A DNA stretch of 41,780 nucleotides from DATDPY01 sp964395765 (GCA_964395765.1 CAYNCU010000008.1:1-41780); one strand, 5' to 3'. Counted from the first letter of the stretch, positions 1-8,515 are shown. Numbers and translations: made by a program. Notes: a model not told the origin generated them from the letters alone.

Positions 1-1078
1 GAGGCTTATCCCGGGGTTCACCCCGTTTTCCTTCAGCGGATTCCAGCAGGGCAGTTTCTTCACCACACACATAAGCCCCTGCTCCAAACTGAATACGGAT
101 ATCAAAATTAAAATTCTTATAACCCATGATATTTTTGCCGAGGAAATTTTTATCCCGCGCATTCTGAAGCACCGCTTCCAGGTAACGTTGAAGATACTTG
201 TACTCATAACGCAGGTAAATGACCCCTTCTGAAGCGCCGATTGCAAAAGCTGCAATCGTCATCCCTTCAATCAGCAATTCCGGATGCTCTGTAAGTACAA
301 CCCGGTCTTTGAAAGTGCCGGGTTCGCCTTCGTCGGCATTGCAGAATATATATTTTTTCTCCCCGGGCGACTTCCTGCAAAATTCCCATTTCATTCCTGT
401 CGGGAATCCCGCGCCACCACGACCGCGTATATTGGAATATTTAATTTCTTCAATCACGAATTCGGGGGACATGGCTGCCAGCTTTTTTAAGGCCGATCCC
501 TGTTCGAAATCCTGTGCCAGCACAATTCCCCGTTTCCTGATATTATTCAGCACCATGGATTGCAGGAGATCGGAGTTATTATTACCGTCGCCCAGGCCCT
601 GATCATACATGTCACTCACCAGCTTCCCTGCCTTCATATCCCTGACAATTTCCTTTACCCTGAATTTTGTAAGTCTCGTGAATACATGATTGTTAATAAT
701 GGCCGCAGGCTCCTGGTCATTCATGCCGATGCCGGATGTATTATACAATCCTATCAGGCCGTCCGGGGTAACTTCGCCGAATTTACAACCGGCTGCAGCT
801 TCGAAGGCAGCGGCTACTTCGGCCCTTCCCATCAGGTTGGCTGCAGCACTGTCATTCAGGTAAATATTATATTTCGCCCGTGGCTTTTGTGAAAAAAAAT
901 GATAAAAAGAAGTGGCCTGCTCTACATCCGATTCCGAAAGGTTCAAACCTTCTGCGATCTCGCTCACCGCCTGACCGGATATGTAGCCCACGGCTTCCTG
1001 GGTATCATGCAGAATATCCAGGAGCCTTGTTTCATCCTTACCGTATTTTTCCAGAATGGATTTTAAATCCGTACTCAT
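1..1078 (-). CDS. hoxF: NAD-reducing [NiFe]-hydrogenase diaphorase subunit HoxF (N-terminal part; cut by the window edge)
   Basis: Translating the minus strand from the ATG at 1078 gives an open frame of about 359 codons that runs off the window. The first ~170 residues resemble a NuoE-type thioredoxin fold (SFYHFF and DQEPA motifs as in HoxF proteins). A NuoF-type FMN/NADH-binding domain follows, with RGRGGAGFPTG, NADEGEPGTFKDR and GAYVCGEE. This NuoE-NuoF fusion is typical of HoxF in soluble NAD-linked [NiFe] hydrogenases, where NADH/NAD+ exchanges electrons with the hydrogenase through FMN and Fe-S clusters in the cytoplasm. The cysteines that bind the [2Fe-2S] cluster of NuoE are absent: the positions read YLNDSAA and NTSGIG. 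The C-terminal part that should carry the [4Fe-4S] ligands lies outside the window. The gene lies 30 bp downstream of rex, probably in one transcript, and hyp genes are encoded divergently. A HydB of an [FeFe] hydrogenase is less likely given the fusion and the hyp context. Confidence 0.87.
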   Translation of the reverse strand, partial: MSTDLKSILEKYGKDETRLLDILHDTQEAVGYISGQAVSEIAEGLNLSESDVEQATSFYHFFSQKPRAKYNIYLNDSAAANLMGRAEVAAAFEAAAGCKFGEVTPDGLIGLYNTSGIGMNDQEPAAIINNHVFTRLTKFRVKEIVRDMKAGKLVSDMYDQGLGDGNNNSDLLQSMVLNNIRKRGIVLAQDFEQGSALKKLAAMSPEFVIEEIKYSNIRGRGGAGFPTGMKWEFCRKSPGEKKYIFCNADEGEPGTFKDRVVLTEHPELLIEGMTIAAFAIGASEGVIYLRYEYKYLQRYLEAVLQNARDKNFLGKNIMGYKNFNFDIRIQFGAGAYVCGEETALLESAEGKRGEPRDKP

Positions 1079-1108
1079 ATAAAAAATTGTTAGTTGTTAA
1101 AAAAGTTC

Positions 1109-1717
1109 TCATTTGTTGGTAATAGAAAAAATCAGGTTTTCCAATTCATGACCTATATTGATGTTATTGATAACCGTACTGTTATCTTTAATAGTAAACG
1201 AGGTAAAATTCAATATTCCCTTGATACCGGCCGAAGTCAGAAGGTCAAAACAGGATTGCGCGGAAGGTTCGGTAACGGTAAGCACGGCCAGTTCGATCTT
1301 ATGTTTATGAACATATTCCGTCAACCGGCTGATCGGTAATACGGGAATATTACTTTTTTCATTCAGCTTGTCCGGGTCGGTATCAAACACCGCCGATATA
1401 ATGATTTTATCCTGCATAAATCCCGGGTAATTGACCAGCGCCTGACCCAGCCGGCCATACCCGATCACAATCACTTTGTGGTTTCTGGTCTTGCCCAGTA
1501 TTTTGTTGATATTTTCAATTACCGAATCTACCTTGTAACCGCCTTTTTGCGTGCCTGTAATCCCGAATTCCCTGAAGTCCTTTCTGACCAGTGACGGGGA
1601 TATATCAAGCGAATCGGCAATGTTATCGGAGAATACTTTTACGAAACCTATCGACCTCAACCTTTGCAGCAGGTTCTTATAATTCAGCAAGCGGTATATT
1701 TTATCATTGGAAGGCAT
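1109..1717 (-). CDS. rex: Redox-sensing transcriptional repressor Rex
   Basis: This 202-residue protein has the usual Rex layout. An N-terminal winged helix-turn-helix (residues ~5-60) includes SPSLVRKDFREFG, matching the Rex recognition helix. A Rossmann domain follows with GYGRLG at residues 86-91, the dinucleotide-binding glycine motif. Rex proteins bind DNA when NAD+ is high and release it when NADH builds up, so they typically control fermentation and NADH-oxidising enzymes. Here rex lies directly upstream of hoxF on the same strand. The inference is that the hydrogenase operon is induced by a reduced NADH pool and that Rex represses its own operon. A short palindrome just upstream of the start (1728-1741) is a candidate operator. 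The ATG at 1717 is the only sensible start. Confidence 0.93.
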   Translation of the reverse strand: MPSNDKIYRLLNYKNLLQRLRSIGFVKVFSDNIADSLDISPSLVRKDFREFGITGTQKGGYKVDSVIENINKILGKTRNHKVIVIGYGRLGQALVNYPGFMQDKIIISAVFDTDPDKLNEKSNIPVLPISRLTEYVHKHKIELAVLTVTEPSAQSCFDLLTSAGIKGILNFTSFTIKDNSTVINNINIGHELENLIFSITNK

Positions 1718-1718
1718 T

Positions 1719-1726
1719 CAAAAATA
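1719..1726 (-). promoter_or_regulatory. Possible -7 box (TATTTTTG) at the rex start
   Basis: On the minus strand this reads TATTTTTG, a full match to the Bacteroidetes -7 consensus TAnnTTTG. It ends only one base before the rex ATG, so transcription from it would start within or just after the start codon. That makes a leaderless-type or chance match equally possible. It lies directly beside the GTTAC-N4-GTAAC palindrome. Confidence 0.25.
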
Positions 1727-1727
1727 A

Positions 1728-1741
1728 GTTACATTAGTAAC
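1728..1741. promoter_or_regulatory. Candidate Rex operator (GTTAC-N4-GTAAC palindrome)
   Basis: A perfect 5-bp inverted repeat, GTTAC-ATTA-GTAAC, lies 10 bp upstream of rex in the rex/hypF divergent region. Known Rex sites have the general form TTGTTAA-N4-TTAACAA or TTGTGAA-N4-TTCACAA, and this site keeps the GTTA...TAAC core with the same 4-bp centre. Assignment to Rex is inferred from this resemblance and from the position. Confidence 0.4.
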
Positions 1742-1958
1742 ATAATAATTAAAAAATAACAATTATTTCTGTCATTTGGCCGTAATAATACGTTATTTTA
1801 AAATTAATAAGAATGATTTAGAACAAATTTTTTATGAATAATTCGATTTACATTTATGAGGCTGAAAACCAGAATGATGAAAGATTAATAGGCTTAATCC
1901 GGATAAAAAAACCCGGAATTCTGACCTGGTTTTCCTAAAAAGATCCGGGAGTATTTTT

Positions 1959-4235
1959 ATGGCAGTCGGAGAAAAAAATAGCAGCAGAAAAATAACCATT
2001 CATGGCCTGGTACAGGGGGTCGGCTTCAGGCCATTTATTTACCGGCTGGCTTTACGGCATAACCTGAAAGGATGGGTAGAAAACCGTAACGATGCCGTTT
2101 ACCTGACGGTTCAGGGTAGCCGGCATAACCTTGATTCCTTTATCTCCCGGATCCCACTGGATAAACCTGCTATCGCTCACCTGGACAATATTGAGGTGGA
2201 AGAAACCAGTGAAGATCATTTCAGCCGGTTTGAGATCCGGTGGAGCCGGGACCAGGGGGAGGAAGTCACCGAGATCAGCCCGGATATTGCCGTTTGCCAG
2301 GATTGTTTGCAGGACATGAACAATCAACCTCGTCGGAAGAATTACCCTTTTACAAACTGTACTAATTGCGGCCCGCGGTTTTCCATTATTAAAGACCTTC
2401 CCTATGACAGGGTAAATACTACTATGCAGGCTTTTAATTTATGCGAAGATTGTGAACGGGAATACCATGATATCGAAGATCGGAGGTTTCATGCACAACC
2501 GGTTGCCTGTAACCATTGCGGACCCACCTATGAACTCCTTCGAGGAAATAAAGAAAAGCTGATTGAGATCGGTTCGATCCTTTCGGAAATGGCGAAAATT
2601 ATTGATAAAGAGGGAATCATTATCGCCAAGGGCCTTGGTGGATTTTTCCTGGCCTGCGACGCTCTGAACGAAATGGCCGTCAATAAACTCAGGAGAATCA
2701 AGAAAAGATATTCCAAACCTTTTGCTGTCATGTTCCGGGACACGGACAGCCTGAAAGAATTCGCCAGGCTTTCTCCAGCGGAAGAACAAGTGTTAAATTC
2801 GTGGCAGAGACCGGTCGTGATCCTTGATTCCTTAAAACCGCTTGCCCCTTCTGTTTCATTGGGCTTCCCGACCATCGGCGTGCTGATGCCGTACCTGCCT
2901 TTTCATTATCTTTTATTTGAACATCTGAATACCCCGGCCATGGTTTTTACCAGTGGAAACTTTTCCGAAGAGCCGATCCTTATTGACGATGTAAAAACCT
3001 TTACGATATTCGGCGAACGGGTTGATGCTGTCCTTGTCAATAACCGTCCTATCCATAACCGGGTGGATGATTCCGTGGCCCACGTGGTGAATGATGATCT
3101 ACACTTATTACGGCGGTCAAGGGGATACGTTCCTTCACCGGTTTTCCTGAAGGAGAAAACGGAAGGACTTCTCGCTGCCGGTGCCGAATTGGTGAATTGT
3201 TTTTGTATCGGCAAGGATCACCGGGCTATATTAAGTCAGCATATCGGTGACCTGAAGAATTTTGAAACCCTTGAATTTTATGAAGAGTCCTTTTCACGTT
3301 TTCTTCATCTTTTCCGGGTAGAACCCAGGGCCATCGCCTGCGACCTTCACCCCGATTATTTGTCAACACGGTATGCCCGTTCCCTGGAACTTCCGGTTTT
3401 GGCCGTTCAGCACCATCATGCGCACATTGCCTCCTGTATGGCGGAATACGGCCTGGATGAAAAGGTGATCGGGATCAGTATGGACGGAACGGGACTCGGT
3501 ACGGACGGGAATATCTGGGGATCCGAATTCATGGTTTGCGATTTAAATGGATTTGAAAGGATCAGTCATTTTGAATATAAGCCTATGCCGGGAGGAGACC
3601 TTGCGGTTGAAAAACCCTGGAGAATGGCCGTTGCTTATTTATATAACATTACAGGCCCTGACATTGGCCGGTATCAACTTCCTTTTAAGGAAAAAATTCC
3701 GGACCAGGAGCTTGCCCTGGTTATTCAATCCATACAAAAAGGGATTAATTCCCCGCTCACCTGCGGGGCGGGTCGTTTGTTTGATGCGGTGGCCTCTTTA
3801 CTGGGATTATTAACAGAATCCGGTTTTCATGCCGAAGCGCCGATGAGGCTGGAAGCCATTGCGGCCGGCAACATTGAAAGCGACTATGACTATAGTACCG
3901 GGGAAGTAATAGGTTTCGATCCGATGTTCGGTGAGATCCTGGATGACCTGAAAAACGGGACTGCTATTTCAGAAATCAGCGCCCGTTTTCATAATACGGT
4001 GATTAAAGCGATAATTGATTCGGCTCTCCGGATCCGGGGAAGCACGGGTATTTCAAAGGTTGTTCTGTCGGGCGGCACATTTCAGAATAAATATCTGTTA
4101 TCCCGGTTAGAAAACCGTTTAAAAGATTTTAATTTTAATTTTTACTGCCAGAAACAAATCCCGACCAACGACGGAGGCATTGCCCTAGGGCAGTTGGCGG
4201 TGCTGGCAAAAAAACAAAAAGAATTATGTGTTTAA
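1959..4235 (+). CDS. hypF: [NiFe]-hydrogenase maturation carbamoyltransferase HypF
   Basis: HypF converts carbamoyl phosphate and ATP to carbamoyl-adenylate and passes the carbamoyl group to the C-terminal cysteine of HypE, the first step in making the CN ligands of the active-site iron. The 758-residue protein has full family length and domain order. An acylphosphatase domain comes first (VQGVGFRPF at residues ~18-26). Four CxxC pairs then form two zinc fingers (cysteines 113/116, 134/137, 162/165 and 184/187). A YrdC-like domain follows at ~200-380, and a Kae1-like carbamoyltransferase domain carries the metal motif HHHAH near residue 490. It starts the hyp run, and its last 10 bases overlap hypC, which suggests translational coupling. 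Nothing essential appears to be missing. Confidence 0.96.
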   Translation: MAVGEKNSSRKITIHGLVQGVGFRPFIYRLALRHNLKGWVENRNDAVYLTVQGSRHNLDSFISRIPLDKPAIAHLDNIEVEETSEDHFSRFEIRWSRDQGEEVTEISPDIAVCQDCLQDMNNQPRRKNYPFTNCTNCGPRFSIIKDLPYDRVNTTMQAFNLCEDCEREYHDIEDRRFHAQPVACNHCGPTYELLRGNKEKLIEIGSILSEMAKIIDKEGIIIAKGLGGFFLACDALNEMAVNKLRRIKKRYSKPFAVMFRDTDSLKEFARLSPAEEQVLNSWQRPVVILDSLKPLAPSVSLGFPTIGVLMPYLPFHYLLFEHLNTPAMVFTSGNFSEEPILIDDVKTFTIFGERVDAVLVNNRPIHNRVDDSVAHVVNDDLHLLRRSRGYVPSPVFLKEKTEGLLAAGAELVNCFCIGKDHRAILSQHIGDLKNFETLEFYEESFSRFLHLFRVEPRAIACDLHPDYLSTRYARSLELPVLAVQHHHAHIASCMAEYGLDEKVIGISMDGTGLGTDGNIWGSEFMVCDLNGFERISHFEYKPMPGGDLAVEKPWRMAVAYLYNITGPDIGRYQLPFKEKIPDQELALVIQSIQKGINSPLTCGAGRLFDAVASLLGLLTESGFHAEAPMRLEAIAAGNIESDYDYSTGEVIGFDPMFGEILDDLKNGTAISEISARFHNTVIKAIIDSALRIRGSTGISKVVLSGGTFQNKYLLSRLENRLKDFNFNFYCQKQIPTNDGGIALGQLAVLAKKQKELCV

Positions 4236-4465
4236 GTATTCCGGGAGAAGTATTGGAAGTGAACGGCGACCTGGCCAAAGTGTCGGTCGGCGGTACCGTT
4301 TACGAAGCAAGCCTGCAGCTGGTGGAAGATGTAAAGCCGGGCGACTATATTTTATTGCATACCGGTTTTGCCATTCAGAAGCTGGATCATGAAGAGGCCA
4401 TGAAAACCCTTGAACTATTCCGTGAACTGGATGAATTTAACAAATCGGAAGGCTCAACCGGTTAG
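4226..4465 (+). CDS. hypC: Hydrogenase maturation chaperone HypC
   Basis: The 79-residue protein begins Met-Cys-Leu-Ser-Ile-Pro-Gly, the invariant HypC start; Cys2 is the residue that binds the Fe(CN)2CO unit together with HypD and delivers it to the hydrogenase large subunit. The small beta-barrel core (residues ~5-55) and the acidic C-terminal helix fit the family, including the HTGFAI stretch. The gene overlaps the end of hypF by 10 bases and ends 4 bases before hypD, so the genes are almost certainly co-translated. The alternative family name HybG applies to a paralogue with the same motif, but this operon position favours HypC. Confidence 0.96.
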   Translation: MCLSIPGEVLEVNGDLAKVSVGGTVYEASLQLVEDVKPGDYILLHTGFAIQKLDHEEAMKTLELFRELDEFNKSEGSTG

Positions 4466-4469
4466 GATT

Positions 4470-5558
4470 ATGAAATACATTGCCGAATTCAGAGATAAGG
4501 AAATTGTCAGAAATCTTATAAAAAGGATAAAGGCAACTTCAAAAAAAGAAGTAGCCTTTATGGAGGTTTGCGGAGGTCACACTATGGCCATACAGAAATT
4601 CGGCATTCCTTCCCTTTTACCTGACAATATTAAATTGAAATCCGGGCCGGGTTGCCCGGTGTGTGTTTCAAGCAAGGGATTCATCGATCATGCCATTGCA
4701 CTGGGAAGGATACCGCGAACGATCATCACGACTTTCGGTGACCTGATCCGCGTACCGGGTTCGGAATCAACGCTCGAAAAGGAAAGGGCCGGAGGCAGCA
4801 GGATCGAGATCGTATATTCGGTACTGGATGCGATAAAGCTGGCTGAAGAAAACCCGGATCATAATGTTATCTTTCTCGGCATCGGCTTTGAAACTACCGC
4901 GCCGTCATCGGCAGCCGGGATACTTACGGCCCGTAAAAAAAACCTGAAAAATTTTTTCCTGTTAAGTTCCCATAAAGTTATGCCGCCGGCCATGAAAGCC
5001 CTGGTGGAAGAAGGCGTCCGGCTGAACGGATATATCGGTCCCGGTCATGTAAGTACGATCACCGGGGATTCCATTTACCAGGCCTTACCGGAAAAATACG
5101 GTCTGGGTTGTGTGATATCCGGCTTTGAACCGGTCGATATATTGCAAACCGTTTACATGCTCGTTCTGCAAGTGGAAGAAAACCGGCCTGCCGTTGAGAT
5201 CCAGTATAAAAGGGCGGTGAAACCGGAAGGTAACCTCAGGGCGCTGGATAGGATGTACGAAGTATTTAAAACCGGCGACGACTGGTGGCGGGGCCTTGGC
5301 GTATTGCCTGAAAGCGGCCTTCAGTTAAAAGAAGGATTTTCGGATTTTGACGCCGGAAAGAAATTCAAAGTAGAATTGCCCGAGATCGTGGAAGATAAAC
5401 GTTGCATTTGCGGAGAAGTTTTAAAAGGAACCCGGGAGCCTTCGCAATGCAAATTGTTCGGGAAGATCTGTAACCCTGAAAACCCGGTAGGGGCTTGCAT
5501 GGTATCCCATGAAGGAGCATGCCATGCTCATTACCGGTATAATTATCATGGAAAATAA
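4470..5558 (+). CDS. hypD: Hydrogenase maturation iron-sulfur protein HypD
   Basis: HypD is the scaffold on which, together with HypC, the Fe(CN)2CO group is assembled in the cytoplasm. The 362-residue protein shows the family cysteine motifs: EVCGGHT (Cys34) and GPGCPVC (Cys62 and Cys65) near the N-terminus. A C-terminal run of cysteines (CICGE, SQCKLFGKIC, GACM, GAC) binds the [4Fe-4S] cluster. I chose the ATG at 4470 because the protein then begins MKYIAEF, as expected. An upstream in-frame ATG at 4410 would add 20 residues read through the hypC gene and is unlikely. The end overlaps the start of hypE by 11 bases. Confidence 0.96.
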   Translation: MKYIAEFRDKEIVRNLIKRIKATSKKEVAFMEVCGGHTMAIQKFGIPSLLPDNIKLKSGPGCPVCVSSKGFIDHAIALGRIPRTIITTFGDLIRVPGSESTLEKERAGGSRIEIVYSVLDAIKLAEENPDHNVIFLGIGFETTAPSSAAGILTARKKNLKNFFLLSSHKVMPPAMKALVEEGVRLNGYIGPGHVSTITGDSIYQALPEKYGLGCVISGFEPVDILQTVYMLVLQVEENRPAVEIQYKRAVKPEGNLRALDRMYEVFKTGDDWWRGLGVLPESGLQLKEGFSDFDAGKKFKVELPEIVEDKRCICGEVLKGTREPSQCKLFGKICNPENPVGACMVSHEGACHAHYRYNYHGK

Positions 5559-6561
5559 AATATTACTGGGACACGGGAGCGGGGGCAGGCTGATGCATGA
5601 GCTTATCCGCGATCATTTCATGAAATATTTCGGAAATGAATTCAACAGGGATATGGGAGACGCCACCGTGCTTCCCCGTATGGATGGCCGTATTGCAATT
5701 ACCACCGATTCATTTGTGGTGGATCCCCTGTTTTTTCCCGGCGGGGATATCGGTAAACTGGCAGTATGCGGAACAGTAAATGACCTGGCTGTATCCGGTG
5801 CGGTGCCGCTTTACCTGACGGCGGGATTTATCATTGAAGAAGGCTTTCCCATGAATGATCTGGAAAAGATCCTTCAGTCCATGAGCAATGAAGCGAAAAA
5901 GGCGGGGGTCAATATTGTAACCGGTGATACCAAGGTAGTTGAAAAAGGCAAATGTGATAAGCTATTTATCAATACTTCGGGTTTCGGGAGGATGGAAGAA
6001 AAATTCGCTCACATTGTTTCCGGGAATCATATTAAACCCGGCGACAGGATCCTGGTCAACGGCAATTTGGGCGACCACGGAATGGCGGTTATGGTAAAAA
6101 GAGGTTCACTGAATTTTCAATCGGATATTCAATCCGATTGTGCATCCATGAATGGCCTCACCCGGGATTTACTTGAGAAATGCCCCGAAATAAGATTTAT
6201 GCGCGATGCCACCAGAGGCGGCCTGGCGTCGGTATTGTGCGAAGTCTGCGAGAACAGGGAATGGGGTATCGAACTGGAAGAAGAAAGTATCCCGGTCGAC
6301 CCTGCCACACAGGGATTATGCGAGATCCTCGGATTCGACCCTGTATATGTGGCCAATGAAGGAAAGGTGGTAGTGATCCTTCCCAATGAACAAGCTGAAA
6401 TTGCCTTAAAAACCATGAAAAACAATCCTTTGGGCAGGAATGCTTCCGTGATCGGGAAAATCACGTCCGGTCATCCCGGTAAAATTATAATGAATACATC
6501 GATCGGGGGCAAAAGAATTTTGGATATGCTGGCCGGTGAACAATTACCAAGAATATGTTAA
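5548..6561 (+). CDS. hypE: Hydrogenase maturation protein HypE
   Basis: HypE dehydrates the carbamoyl group on its C-terminal cysteine to a thiocyanate, then donates CN to the HypC-HypD complex. The 337-residue protein has the PurM-like ATP-binding start (LLGHGSGGRLM), the central ITTDSFVVDP and DATRGGLA motifs, and ends in Pro-Arg-Ile-Cys, the required carbamoylated tail. The ATG at 5548 gives the normal N-terminus MENKILLGHG; the earlier in-frame ATG at 5509 lies inside hypD. The gene overlaps hypD by 11 bases and the following CotH-like gene by 7 bases. Confidence 0.96.
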   Translation: MENKILLGHGSGGRLMHELIRDHFMKYFGNEFNRDMGDATVLPRMDGRIAITTDSFVVDPLFFPGGDIGKLAVCGTVNDLAVSGAVPLYLTAGFIIEEGFPMNDLEKILQSMSNEAKKAGVNIVTGDTKVVEKGKCDKLFINTSGFGRMEEKFAHIVSGNHIKPGDRILVNGNLGDHGMAVMVKRGSLNFQSDIQSDCASMNGLTRDLLEKCPEIRFMRDATRGGLASVLCEVCENREWGIELEEESIPVDPATQGLCEILGFDPVYVANEGKVVVILPNEQAEIALKTMKNNPLGRNASVIGKITSGHPGKIIMNTSIGGKRILDMLAGEQLPRIC

Positions 6562-7601
6562 ATTGGAAGATGATTAAACCTAACCAAGCCCTATTTCTGG
6601 TTGCATGGCTCTTTATCTTACCTTGCCATCATGCCAAGGCCCAGAAAGAAGACTGGCCGGATAGCCTTTTCGATTATAATCATCCTTTCAATATAACGGT
6701 ATCCTATGATTTCAATGTATTCAACAAGATGAAGGATGATAAAGAATACATGCCGGCTAAAATAAGTTATTTCCTTCCCGATTCAACATACATTGAAAGA
6801 TCGATCCGTATACGCCCGCGAGGGATTTCACGAAGAGACATGTGTACGCATCCTCCTTTGAAAATTGAATTTCCCGACTCACTTTACGGCGTAAAACATT
6901 TTAATAAATGGGGGAAAATGAAGCTGGTTTCTATTTGCCAGCAGTCTGCGAATTATGATCAGTATATTATTAAAGAATATCTTATTTATAAAGCTTATGA
7001 AAAGCTGACCGATATTTCCTTTAAGACCTACCTCGTCAATATAACTTTTATCGATACAGGCTCGAAAAAATCATATACAAGCCCCGGATTTTTCCTTGAG
7101 GATATTGATCACCTGGCGAAACGAATGAAAGGAAAGGAAATAGAAACGAATGGCTTAAAGCCAACTGCCTTTGATACGGCCACCTTCGACCTGATGGCTT
7201 TATTTCAATACATGATAGGAAATACGGATTGGAACGTCTCCAACCTTCATAACATAAAGCTCATTTCCATAGATAATAAAAAATGGCCCAAGCCCATCCC
7301 AGTCCCGTATGATTTTGATTATAGCGGCGTTGTTAATGCGATGTATGCGGTTAATGAAATTCCCGGTCTCGATAATGTAAGGGACCGGTATTATATGGGG
7401 ATTTGCAGGACTGAAAAATATTATATGCCTGTTATAAAATTATTCAGGGAAAAGAAACAGGAAATTTACGATGTGTTCACGAATTGTAACCGATTGAATG
7501 CCTATAATAAAAAAGATGTGATCAGTTACCTGGATTCATTTTACGATATCATTAAAGATGATAAATATATCGGGAAGCGGATTTATGGTAATTGTAATTG
7601 A
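6555..7601 (+). CDS. Secreted CotH-kinase-like protein of unknown role inside the hyp operon
   Basis: The 348-residue protein begins with a signal peptide (hydrophobic core at ~12-24, likely cleavage after AKA near residue 29), so it should be exported. It carries landmarks of the CotH-like atypical kinase superfamily: an RIRPRG motif at residues 85-90, a KMKLVSICQ strand near 121, GNTDWNVSN at 222-230 and PVPYDFDYSG at 249-258. The aspartates of GNTDW and YDFD correspond in position to residues important in CotH. A substrate cannot be told from the sequence. The start overlaps hypE by 7 bases, so it is transcribed with the maturation genes, although maturation takes place in the cytoplasm. 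An alternative start at 6570 gives a tidier signal peptide. Its presence here may reflect simple operon hitch-hiking. Confidence 0.6.
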   Translation: MLNWKMIKPNQALFLVAWLFILPCHHAKAQKEDWPDSLFDYNHPFNITVSYDFNVFNKMKDDKEYMPAKISYFLPDSTYIERSIRIRPRGISRRDMCTHPPLKIEFPDSLYGVKHFNKWGKMKLVSICQQSANYDQYIIKEYLIYKAYEKLTDISFKTYLVNITFIDTGSKKSYTSPGFFLEDIDHLAKRMKGKEIETNGLKPTAFDTATFDLMALFQYMIGNTDWNVSNLHNIKLISIDNKKWPKPIPVPYDFDYSGVVNAMYAVNEIPGLDNVRDRYYMGICRTEKYYMPVIKLFREKKQEIYDVFTNCNRLNAYNKKDVISYLDSFYDIIKDDKYIGKRIYGNCN

Positions 7602-7687
7602 AACATCTTTACAATATAACCGTAATAAAATACGGGACTTTTTAGATTAATATTTTTTGAAAGTAACAATTTTAAATTCAAGTAATT

Positions 7688-8515
7688 ATGTGCAGTACCT
7701 GTGGTTGCGGCCAGGGCGATGATGAAGTTAGGATTGCCCTGATCGGTGAGGAAGAAAAATTCGAAGCCGTCCGACATGAACATGATTTTGTCCATATAGC
7801 CGGCCATGATCACGACCACCATCATGACCATCACATTCATGACGATCATCATGACCATGAACATACGATCATTTCCGTCGAGGAGGATATTCTTTCCCGG
7901 AATAACCTGCTGGCTGAAAGAAACCGGGGTTTCCTGGAAGCCAGGAAGATAACAGCATTAAACCTGGTAAGTTCCCCCGGATCGGGAAAAACAAGCCTGC
8001 TTGAAAAGACCCTTGCTGTCCTGAAGCCGGCGCACCCGTCTGCCGTGATCGAGGGAGATCAGCAGACCAGCTTCGATGCGGAAAGGATCCACTCGACAGG
8101 CGTCAGGGTAGTCCAGGTGAATACCGGCCAGGGCTGCCACCTGGATGCGCAGATGATCAACAATGCCCTGAAAAAACTTGAGCCGGAACAGGGATCGTTT
8201 TTGTTTATCGAGAATGTGGGTAACCTGGTCTGTCCGGCCCTTTTTGACCTGGGAGAAGCGAAACGGGTGGTGATCATTTCCGTCACGGAAGGCACCGATA
8301 AGCCGGTAAAATACCCGAATATGTTCGAAACCTCGCAGTTGTGCATCATCAACAAAACCGACCTTTTACCTTATGTCGATTTTGATATAGCCCTGGCAAA
8401 AGAATATGCCTTACGGGTAAATCATCATATGGAATTTATTGAAATGTCCGTAAAAACCGGGGAGGGTATACAGGAATGGATTCAATGGCTGGAAGCACTT
8501 CCGGGAAGGTCATAA
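7688..8515 (+). CDS. hypB: Hydrogenase nickel incorporation GTPase HypB with histidine-rich nickel-storage region
   Basis: HypB is the GTP-dependent nickel donor for [NiFe] hydrogenase, working with HypA and SlyD in well-studied systems. The 275-residue protein starts MCSTCGCGQ, the N-terminal CxxCGC high-affinity nickel motif. A histidine-rich stretch follows, with 15 His between residues 30 and 59. The GTPase domain has a P-loop (SSPGSGKT, ~96-103), EGDQQTSFDAERI, ENVGNLVCP, and NKTD at 222-225. GCH at 149-151 is the G-domain metal site. An 86-bp gap with the near-consensus box TATTTTTTG at 7651-7659 separates it from the CotH-like gene, so it may also have its own promoter. No hypA is present in the window. 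Its last six bases overlap the end of the convergent permease gene. Confidence 0.95.
   Translation: MCSTCGCGQGDDEVRIALIGEEEKFEAVRHEHDFVHIAGHDHDHHHDHHIHDDHHDHEHTIISVEEDILSRNNLLAERNRGFLEARKITALNLVSSPGSGKTSLLEKTLAVLKPAHPSAVIEGDQQTSFDAERIHSTGVRVVQVNTGQGCHLDAQMINNALKKLEPEQGSFLFIENVGNLVCPALFDLGEAKRVVIISVTEGTDKPVKYPNMFETSQLCIINKTDLLPYVDFDIALAKEYALRVNHHMEFIEMSVKTGEGIQEWIQWLEALPGRS

Noticed and set aside
1..1078. HydB subunit of an electron-bifurcating [FeFe] hydrogenase
   Set aside because: The NuoE-NuoF fusion and HoxF-like motifs, together with a full [NiFe] hyp maturation set next door, favour HoxF.
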